This document shows positions 1 to 7,404 of a DNA stretch of 15,138 nucleotides, piece after piece. Within the stretch, counting starts at the first letter, position 1; the number at the start of each line of letters is the position of its first letter. Origin of the DNA: Anaeromyxobacter dehalogenans. GTDB lineage: Bacteria > Myxococcota_A > UBA9042 > DTJE01. The position numbers and the translations under genes are program-made. Below the pieces are notes generated by a model. The model was not told the origin of the DNA. It saw only the letters and a program-made list of their open reading frames with translations, and searched no databases. Location of the stretch: NCBI GenBank assembly GCA_020722625.1, contig DYKK01000010.1:6561-21698 (forward strand). Reading direction: 5' to 3'.

Positions 1-27
1 TTCGTCCGTGGAGCCGGCCCGCCGCCC

Positions 28-585
28 GTGGGCCGGAGCCGTCGGACCGGCTCGGTCGGGTCGGCCCGCCGACCCTCGCGCGGTCGCGAGGTCCTGGAGA
101 TGCTCGCACGGGCGGCCGAGGAACTGTCGCGTCTGATCGAGGCCGGCCGGGTCGCTCGCGAGCGCCGGGCGGAGGCCAGACGACTCGTGATGGAAGCGTG
201 GCTCGCCACGGGCGCCGCCGGCCGCGCCCGACCGAACGTGGACTCGTTGCGGGGCCTCCTGCGCGCGGTGGACCTCGTCGTGGCCGACCCGGGCGATCGG
301 GGCAAGGCGACGGAGGGTCCCGGGCTGCTTCACCTTTCGTCGAGAGCAACGATGATCGACGTCGGGGCGGCCGCCGGGAGTCGGGCCCCTGCTCGGGGCG
401 CGGCCGCGGCGCGGATCATCGCCCTGGAGCGCGCGACCATCGCCATCGTCCACCGGACGGAATCCATGGTAGAACACGCCCTGGCGACCCTGGAGCAAGG
501 TCGGGCGGGGACGACGCGAGGGCCGGCGGCCCCGCCAGAGGGACGCGAGGACCTCGAACTGGTCTGGGGCGAGACGGAAACGTGA
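28..585 (+). CDS. Hypothetical protein, possibly 5'-truncated by the window edge
   Basis: I do not recognise a family. The reading frame is open to base 1, so the gene may begin before the window. Inside it, GTG at 28 gives 185 aa, and ATG at 100, preceded by a GAGG eight bases upstream, gives 161 aa. Codons carry G/C in most third positions, which supports real coding over the competing frames here. The product is Ala/Arg-rich and mainly helical in character: residues 25-60 (from the GTG) are charged and heptad-like, and residues 125-155 form another amphipathic stretch with no membrane segment, which suggests a soluble, perhaps coiled-coil protein. Its stop lies 18 bases before the next gene on the same strand, so the two are probably co-transcribed. 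Start uncertain; function unknown. Confidence 0.6.
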   Translation: MGRSRRTGSVGSARRPSRGREVLEMLARAAEELSRLIEAGRVARERRAEARRLVMEAWLATGAAGRARPNVDSLRGLLRAVDLVVADPGDRGKATEGPGLLHLSSRATMIDVGAAAGSRAPARGAAAARIIALERATIAIVHRTESMVEHALATLEQGRAGTTRGPAAPPEGREDLELVWGETET

Positions 586-603
586 CCGAATGGGGAGACC
601 GCC

Positions 604-876
604 ATGGAAACCGAGATCATTCCGGCACGGGAACCCACGTCACGGGACTATCGGAGGGCCGCGTCCGCGATCCTGTTCGCGGCTGTCGTGACCGCGGCGG
701 TCGGGACCTGGTTCATCCTGGGGGAACGCGGGGACTGGAGGAACGCCGTCGCGGCGGCGTTGTTCTTCCTGATCGCGGCCGTGGACCTCTTCGTGGGGGC
801 CACGGTCATGGTGTACGCGGGGCGCGGGGGGAGTCCGGGGGCGGCGCGGAGGAATCCATCACCTCCGTCAGGATGA
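604..876 (+). CDS. Small two-helix membrane protein of unknown function
   Basis: A 90-aa protein with two predicted membrane segments, about residues 21-40 and 47-70, joined by a short charged loop (ERGDWRN). The N-terminus is polar and the tail is Gly/Pro/Arg-rich. The ATG at 604 follows a GGGGAG about six bases upstream, a good ribosome-binding site. It sits 18 bases after the upstream hypothetical gene and is probably in the same transcript. Its last 71 bases overlap the 3' end of the kinase gene on the opposite strand, so the low-complexity tail of each protein is antisense to the other. No family recognised; a membrane accessory role is all that can be inferred. Confidence 0.65.
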   Translation: METEIIPAREPTSRDYRRAASAILFAAVVTAAVGTWFILGERGDWRNAVAAALFFLIAAVDLFVGATVMVYAGRGGSPGAARRNPSPPSG

Positions 877-2371
877 GTGTCTGGCCGGGCCGGACCGTCC
901 GGGTCACGGTCCGTGCCCCGAGCGTCGGGTGCTCGAACCTCACCAGATGAGACCCCGGCGTCACCTCGCGGCCGATCACGGGCGTCCGGCCCAGGGGTGT
1001 CCCGTCCAGCCACACGTCGGCCCACGGTCGTGCGTTGATGGTCAGGCGGCCCGGGGTCGCCTCTCCGGCGCCGTGGCGGCCCGACCCGTTCGCCGGCGAG
1101 ACCCCCGAGGCGGGACGGCTGCGCGGAACCGGTCGTGATACACGGCGGGAGGGTCCGGACCCGTTCCCCGCGCCGGGACGAGGCCCCGGGACGGCCACGC
1201 TTTCCATCCGACCCGAGACCTCGGGGGGGGCCGGCTCCCGGATCGCGACGGTCGGCTGGGCCGCGCCGGTCGCCCCCGACGGGGTCGAGTCCTGCGGGTC
1301 GGGGCGACCCGGACTGAAGGCCCACGCGGCCAGGGTCCCGGCCGTGACGACCCCCACGGTCCACGCGGACCAGGTCTTCCAGGACCCCCTGCGACGCCGC
1401 GGCCCTGCCCTTCCGTGGGGGACGGGAGCGACCGACGCCCTCGTGGAGACGACCTGCGTGGGGGTCGCCGAGGCAGCCGCCGCCTCGGCCGCCGCCTCGG
1501 TGAAGGCGTGGGCGAACTCCACGACCGACTCGAACCGCTTGTCGCGGTCCGGCGAGAGCGCCCGCGCGAGGACCGACGCCAGAGGTCCGGGGACCAGGTC
1601 CAGTTCGGGTGGGACGCGGGAGACCCGCGCCAGGAACGAGTCCGGGTTCCCGGGCCCTCCGAACGCGCGGCGACCGGTCGCCAGTTCGCACGCCACGAGG
1701 GCCAGGGCGTACTGGTCGGCCCGCGGGTCGGGCCGGGTCCCCATCAGCATCTCGGGCGCCAGATAGGCCGGGGTCCCGATCACCGCCTCCGGCGCGGTCA
1801 GGTCCGGCAGGTCCGGTCGGACGCCCGCGTCCACCCGCAGGATCCCGAAGTCAATCACCTTCAGCAGGAATCCCGGCCCCAGCAGCCCCGGGACCGCGCG
1901 GACGTCGGGCCGGCCCACGGGGGTCGGCGCATCGATCAGGAACAGGTTGGACGGCTTCACGTCCCGATGGACAATCCCGGCCTGGTGTGCCGCGAAGAGC
2001 CCGTCCGCCGCCTGCCGGACCCCCTCGGCCACGCACGCCGGGGGCCAGGTCTCACCGGACCGGATCACCTCGTAGAGGCTGCGTCCGCGCAAGTACTCCA
2101 TCACGAGGATCATGTCCCCATCATCATCCGTGCCGAAATCGTGGTAGGTGACGACGTTGGGATGGGCGATGGCCGCAATCAGGACGGCCTCGCGACGGAA
2201 TCTCTCGCGCACCGCGACGTCGTGCCGTTGCTCCGGGGCCGAGGCCTTCAGGGCCACGTCTCGGGACAGGGCGACCTGCCGGGCCCGATAGATCCGTCCA
2301 AACCCGCCCCGCCCGATCTGGTGCTCGATCCGGTATCGCCCGAGCACGACCTCGCCCGGATCGCCCCTCAT
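806..2371 (-). CDS. Transmembrane Ser/Thr protein kinase with C-terminal PEGA domain
   Basis: Hanks-type (PknB-like) kinase of 521 aa. The kinase domain spans about residues 13-290: glycine loop GRGGFG (20-25), ATP lysine K42 in VALK, helix-C glutamate E61, catalytic loop HRDVKPSN (135-142), DFG (174-176) and APE (205-207). All catalytic residues are intact, so it should be active. A basic juxtamembrane patch (RRRR, 325-328) precedes one membrane helix at about 334-352. A Pro/Ser/Arg-rich linker then leads to a PEGA domain at about 441-502 (WLDGTPLGRTP, TPGSHLVRFEHP). The kinase is therefore cytoplasmic and PEGA lies outside the membrane, where such domains are thought to bind envelope components. 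The ATG at 2371 follows a G-rich run that can serve as the ribosome-binding site. The upstream gap is filled with repeats. Substrate unknown. Confidence 0.96.
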   Translation of the reverse strand: MRGDPGEVVLGRYRIEHQIGRGGFGRIYRARQVALSRDVALKASAPEQRHDVAVRERFRREAVLIAAIAHPNVVTYHDFGTDDDGDMILVMEYLRGRSLYEVIRSGETWPPACVAEGVRQAADGLFAAHQAGIVHRDVKPSNLFLIDAPTPVGRPDVRAVPGLLGPGFLLKVIDFGILRVDAGVRPDLPDLTAPEAVIGTPAYLAPEMLMGTRPDPRADQYALALVACELATGRRAFGGPGNPDSFLARVSRVPPELDLVPGPLASVLARALSPDRDKRFESVVEFAHAFTEAAAEAAAASATPTQVVSTRASVAPVPHGRAGPRRRRGSWKTWSAWTVGVVTAGTLAAWAFSPGRPDPQDSTPSGATGAAQPTVAIREPAPPEVSGRMESVAVPGPRPGAGNGSGPSRRVSRPVPRSRPASGVSPANGSGRHGAGEATPGRLTINARPWADVWLDGTPLGRTPVIGREVTPGSHLVRFEHPTLGARTVTRTVRPGQTLILTEVMDSSAPPPDSPRAPRTP

Positions 2372-2449
2372 GGCCCCCCACCCCCCGGGTCCGTGTCCCT
2401 CCGGATCATCGGTCCGACCTGTCCTCCACGTGACCCCCGCCCTCGGTCA

Positions 2450-2516
2450 GCCATCACGGTCTCGGCAGCACGACGGAAAACCCGTCGCGGTCTCGTGCCG
2501 GCCGCGACTTGCCCCG
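2450..2516 (+). repeat. Family-1 dispersed repeat, copy A
   Basis: This copy shares with copies B, C and D the core CTCGGMRGMACGACGGAAHAC and the following GTCGCGGTCTCGTGCCGG. It carries an inverted repeat, GTCGCGG (2484-2490) with CCGCGAC (2502-2508), separated by 11 bases. Its left part has diverged: the CCGA/TCGG palindrome found in B, C and D is lost. It also lacks the four-base stretch (around TTGA) present in C and D. Confidence 0.75.
2484..2508 (+). repeat. Inverted repeat inside family-1 copy A
   Basis: A seven-base perfect stem (GTCGCGG/CCGCGAC) with an 11-base loop. The same arms occur in copy B at 2844-2868, whose loop differs by one base. In copy D (15084-15108) one stem base has changed without compensation. 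Confidence 0.7.
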
Positions 2517-2526
2517 TCCGGAGGCC

Positions 2527-2558
2527 GGGGTCCGGGGTCCGGCGTCCGGGGTCCGGGG
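2527..2558 (+). other. Predicted G-quadruplex motif
   Basis: Four runs of four G on the plus strand are separated by TCC, a ten-base loop (TCC-GGCG-TCC) and TCC. This satisfies the common G-quadruplex pattern of at least three G per run with loops of 1-12 bases. It lies about 156 bases upstream of the kinase ATG, on the template strand for kinase transcription. Units R2 and R3 have only two long G runs each, so this property is specific to R1. Confidence 0.6.
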
Positions 2559-2665
2559 TCGCGATGAACTTGGCCTTGTCGCGAGGCCACGTCCCCCGCG
2601 TCCAACGGGACACTGACACTGTCCACTGTCACTGTCCACTGCCACTGTTCCCGAACCTGTCCCCC
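2527..2665 (+). repeat. Family-2 modular repeat, unit R1
   Basis: The unit has four modules in order: a GGGGTCC heptad array (2527-2560, five units, one reading GGCGTCC); a unique-looking middle beginning GTCGCGATGAACTTGG; CCCCCGCGTCCAACGG followed by CACTGACACTGTC-type repeats (2611-2647); and a tail GAACCTGTCCC. The same order recurs in R2 immediately downstream and in R3 nine kilobases away. The CACTG module can fold on itself (2609-2630). Confidence 0.75.
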
Positions 2666-2792
2666 GATCCGGCGTCCGGGGTCCGGGGTCCCGGTGCACG
2701 TGCATCCGTCGTGACGCCCCGCCCATCGCGACCAACGTGACACTGACACTGTCACTGTCACTGAACCTGTCCCCTGAACCTGTCCCCTGAAT
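2666..2792 (+). repeat. Family-2 modular repeat, unit R2
   Basis: A tandem second unit directly after R1 with the same module order. It has three heptads (2671-2691), a diverged middle (CCGGTGCACGTG), then ACCAACGTGACACTGACA and its mirror. The tail motif CTGAACCTGTCCC is duplicated exactly (2761-2773 and 2774-2786). Bases 2737-2761 form a 25-base palindrome with 12-base arms, a single C-C mismatch and one central base. Confidence 0.75.
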
Positions 2793-2807
2793 CCGTCCTC
2801 CTTCGCC

Positions 2808-2876
2808 CCTCCGTCCCGACCTCGGAGGAACGACGGAACACTTGTCGCGGTCTCGTACCGGCCGCGACTCGCCGCC
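2808..2876 (+). repeat. Family-1 dispersed repeat, copy B
   Basis: It contains both structured halves of the family: CCGTC (2811-2815) pairing with GACGG (2832-2836) around the palindrome CCGACCTCGG (2816-2825), and GTCGCGG/CCGCGAC at 2844-2850 and 2862-2868. It flanks the family-2 array on the side opposite to copy A. Confidence 0.75.
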
Positions 2877-2948
2877 CCCGTGGAATAGATCGGGCGGTTT
2901 CCGCATTATGACTCTTGGACGGGGTGTCACGGCAGGACATCCGGTTGA

Positions 2949-2961
2949 CATGTTTTCCTCC
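2949..2961 (-). promoter_or_regulatory. Strong Shine-Dalgarno and ATG without a recognisable gene
   Basis: On the minus strand GGAGG (2957-2961) stands five bases before an ATG whose A is at 2951. This is the best ribosome-binding context in this part of the window and lies 74 bases after the TlpA-like stop. The frame runs to 2454 (165 aa). Only about the first 26 residues lie outside repeat DNA, and the rest is translation of family-1 and family-2 repeats. It could be a short leader peptide, the remnant of a gene overwritten by repeat insertion, or chance. Confidence 0.25.
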
Positions 2962-3025
2962 TTCTTGATCCCTCAAACACCCCATCAACCCGCCGGATGC
3001 CTGCCGACCCTATCTGGACCACCGG

Positions 3026-3532
3026 TCAATCCTCGTCGTCCGCTAGTCGGCGGATCCCCTTGAGGACCGCGCCCGTTCCGGCGCGGGCGAACGAGACGAC
3101 GCCCCTGGAGTTTACCACCACCATCGTGGGGACCGCGCGGACCCCGAACGACGCGAACATCCCGCCGGCGCCCCCCGCGGCTGGGAGCGCGAGGCCGGAC
3201 GACGCGAAGTAGCGGGCGACCCGGTCCCCAGGCTCGTCGCTGACCGCGATCAGCCGGAGGGAGGGCCTCTCCTGGAGGATCCGGGCGACCGCGGGCATCT
3301 CGGACCGGCAGGACCCGCACCACGTGGCGAAGAAGAGGAGCGCGTACGGGCGGCCGTCCAGGGACTCCGAGTCCCATGTCTCGCCGCTCGTGGCCGAGAC
3401 CAGCGAGAACGCCGGCACCGGGTTCCCGGGACGGATCGCGGGGGCCCCCCCGCACCCGTCCCGGACCGAGGGGACCAGGAACAGGATCCCTGCGATCACG
3501 ACTCCCCAGGCGATGACCTCGCGACCCCGCAT
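3026..3532 (-). CDS. Membrane-anchored thioredoxin-like protein, TlpA/ResA type
   Basis: A 168-aa protein with one N-terminal membrane helix (about residues 6-22) and a thioredoxin-like domain facing the periplasm. The active site is WCGSC (C72, C75), and the cis-proline lies in VPTM (P135). TlpA/ResA proteins of this size usually reduce disulfides on the outer face of the membrane, for example in cytochrome c maturation; the actual substrate is unknown. I chose the ATG at 3532. The same frame extends to 3688, but those 52 extra residues are translated from family-1 repeat copy C and would bury the signal anchor. No clear Shine-Dalgarno precedes 3532; a TAGAAT element lies 30 bases upstream. 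It is divergent from the DsbA-like gene, which suggests a shared envelope thiol-redox function. Confidence 0.92.
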   Translation of the reverse strand: MRGREVIAWGVVIAGILFLVPSVRDGCGGAPAIRPGNPVPAFSLVSATSGETWDSESLDGRPYALLFFATWCGSCRSEMPAVARILQERPSLRLIAVSDEPGDRVARYFASSGLALPAAGGAGGMFASFGVRAVPTMVVVNSRGVVSFARAGTGAVLKGIRRLADDED

Positions 3533-3561
3533 TGCAACCCGTTCGAGGCGGGAGGATCGCG

Positions 3562-3567
3562 ATTCTA
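3562..3567 (-). promoter_or_regulatory. Possible -10 element for the TlpA-like gene
   Basis: TAGAAT on the minus strand matches the bacterial -10 consensus at five of six positions and stands out in very GC-rich DNA. The hexamer 17 bases further upstream (TGGGCG) is a poor -35. A start here would give a leader of about 23 bases and exclude the longer reading-frame start at 3688. Confidence 0.25.
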
Positions 3568-3596
3568 TTCGATCCGACCCGAGGCGCCCACGACGG

Positions 3597-3655
3597 CCAC
3601 GATCCGCCGTCCCGATCTCGGAAGAACGACGGAATACGTTGATTCGTCGCGGCCC
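3597..3655 (+). repeat. Family-1 dispersed repeat, copy C
   Basis: It shares a left flank with copy D (CCACGATCCGCCGTCCCGAT) and the core TCGGAAGAACGACGGAA. CCGTC (3607-3611) pairs with GACGG (3628-3632) around CCGATCTCGG (3612-3621). It stops after GTCGCGG, so the right-hand hairpin is missing. It lies between the divergent TlpA-like and DsbA-like genes, next to an AT-rich patch at about 3678-3715 that may hold promoters. Confidence 0.75.
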
Positions 3656-3756
3656 CAGGGTGGTGAAATGAGACGAAGCAGATTTCATGTTTATTCAAAG
3701 AATTGCGGAAATTGACGGCGGATTCGGGGACGGGGAAGGCCTCGCCGACCGGTTCC

Positions 3757-3785
3757 TTGATCCACCCGGCGCGGCATGGTATGGG
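3757..3785 (+). promoter_or_regulatory. Weak candidate promoter for the DsbA-like gene
   Basis: TTGATC (3757-3762), a 17-base spacer and TATGGG (3780-3785). Spacing is ideal, but the hexamers match only four and three positions of the consensus. It would give a leader of about 35 bases before the ATG at 3827. Confidence 0.25.
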
Positions 3786-3826
3786 TGTCGCGCGGGCGGT
3801 GGCCCCGACGCGGTGGAGAGAGGGCG

Positions 3827-4729
3827 ATGAAGCAGAGCGCGTTGGTCGCCGGGTATTTCTTGGTGGCGGCGGCCTTCTTCACGGTGGGCCGCCTGACCGC
3901 GGAACGGGCACGGGGTCCGGCGGTCGGCCCTGGGAGGGCGGAGTCCCAGGTCGAAACGGGCCGGGCCGGCGCGCAGCCGAACCGGTCGCCACCGGGTCCC
4001 GTCCAGGTCGAGTCCCTGGAGGTCAAGCCCGTGGCGCGACCCGTGGCCGAGGCCCCCGCGGCCCGGGCCGTTGACCCCGCGGTCCCATCCGGGACGCGGC
4101 CCGCGGACGACCCGAGCCCGGCGCACGGCCCCGCGGACGCCCGCGTGATCGTGATCGAGGTCTCGGATTTCCAGTGCCCGGTGTGCAGGCGGGCCTACGA
4201 ACCGATGAAGCGACTCGCCTCCGACTTCCCGGGGCAGGTGCGCCTGGTCTTCAAGCAGAACCCGTTGAAGATGCACCGGAACGCCCTGAACGCCGCGGCG
4301 GCCTCGATGGCGGCGGCCCGCCAGGGCCGGTTCTGGGAGTACGCGGACCGGCTGTTTGAGAACCAGTCCGCGCTGTCCGAGGAGGACCTGGTCCGGTACG
4401 CCTCGGAGGTGGGGCTCGACACGGCGCGTTTCAGGAAGGACTACCGGGACCCGGCCGTGCGGGCGCGGGCCCTGGCCGAGGGGGAGGCGGCGATGGGCCT
4501 CGGGGCGAGGGGCACGCCGTCGTTCTTCGTCAACGGGCGGATGCAGGTGGGATGGGCCTCGTACGAGTCCATCCGGCAGATGGTCCAGCAGGAACTGGAC
4601 GCCGTGAACGCGCTCGTGGCGGCGGGAAAGTCCGTGAAGGAGGCTCGCGCCGCCAGGGTGAAGGCCACGCTGGAGGGCGCGGAGGGGTTCCTGACCTCCG
4701 TCCTGGGGACGGAGTTCGCGGAGCCTTGA
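3827..4729 (+). CDS. Membrane-anchored DsbA-family thiol-disulfide oxidoreductase
   Basis: A 300-aa protein. An N-terminal helix (about residues 4-22) anchors it, a Pro/Ala-rich linker of roughly 80 residues spans the gap, and a DsbA-like (thioredoxin_4) domain follows from about residue 104. The active site is DFQCPVC (C117, C120), and the cis-proline is in GTPSFFVNG (P231). The helical insertion typical of DsbA/BdbD proteins lies between these (SMAAARQGRFWEYADRLF). It should oxidise or isomerise cysteines in secreted proteins. I chose the ATG at 3827 because GGAGAGAGGG precedes it and the membrane anchor then begins directly; the upstream GTG at 3776 adds 17 Arg-rich residues. Its neighbours are a divergent TlpA-like gene and lon downstream. 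The resolving redox partner (DsbB or VKOR type) is not in the window. Confidence 0.93.
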   Translation: MKQSALVAGYFLVAAAFFTVGRLTAERARGPAVGPGRAESQVETGRAGAQPNRSPPGPVQVESLEVKPVARPVAEAPAARAVDPAVPSGTRPADDPSPAHGPADARVIVIEVSDFQCPVCRRAYEPMKRLASDFPGQVRLVFKQNPLKMHRNALNAAAASMAAARQGRFWEYADRLFENQSALSEEDLVRYASEVGLDTARFRKDYRDPAVRARALAEGEAAMGLGARGTPSFFVNGRMQVGWASYESIRQMVQQELDAVNALVAAGKSVKEARAARVKATLEGAEGFLTSVLGTEFAEP

Positions 4730-4735
4730 TTTCAT

Positions 4736-4757
4736 CGGGATCGTGACCATGATCCCG
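4736..4757 (+). promoter_or_regulatory. Inverted repeat between the DsbA-like gene and lon
   Basis: CGGGATC (4736-4742) and GATCCCG (4751-4757) are exact complements around eight bases, which themselves allow further pairing. It starts six bases after the DsbA-like stop. There is no T-rich tail, so it is either a weak terminator or a protein-binding dyad for lon control. It does not match the CIRCE heat-shock operator. Confidence 0.45.
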
Positions 4758-4822
4758 GTTCGGGCGGCCCGCCGGGACGCGGGACCGCTTCCGTGCGAGG
4801 GCCGTATCGGGAAGGACGACGA

Positions 4823-7327
<2,505 letters not shown>

Positions 7328-7404
7328 ATCCGCTCGGGCGTGTGAATATCCCGGCGCCGGAATCGGTGATAGACTCCGGGACAGACATCGTGTGAGGGGG
7401 CGTC

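Larger units (their letters stand above)
2372..3025. other. 654-base gene-poor stretch made largely of repeats
   Basis: It lies between the kinase start and the stop of the TlpA-like gene, both on the minus strand. It holds, in order, a family-1 repeat (copy A), two tandem family-2 units (R1, R2) and a second family-1 repeat (copy B), then about 150 bases of less repetitive sequence. Reading frames across it are mostly translations of the repeats. The kinase promoter should lie here, but I see no convincing -35/-10 pair near 2372-2460. On the minus strand a strong Shine-Dalgarno plus ATG occurs at 2949-2961 (listed separately). Confidence 0.8.

Noticed and set aside
198..950. A 250-codon plus-strand frame overlapping the first two genes and the kinase end
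   Set aside because: Its composition is almost entirely Gly/Arg/Pro/His, with poor third-position bias compared with the competing frames.
1415..2740. A 441-codon plus-strand frame opposite the kinase
   Set aside because: It is antisense to an intact kinase with every catalytic motif; it has no domain and runs on into repeats.
2527..2792. CRISPR array
   Set aside because: The repeats are short tandem heptads and hexamer-like units without regular unique spacers, and there are no cas genes.
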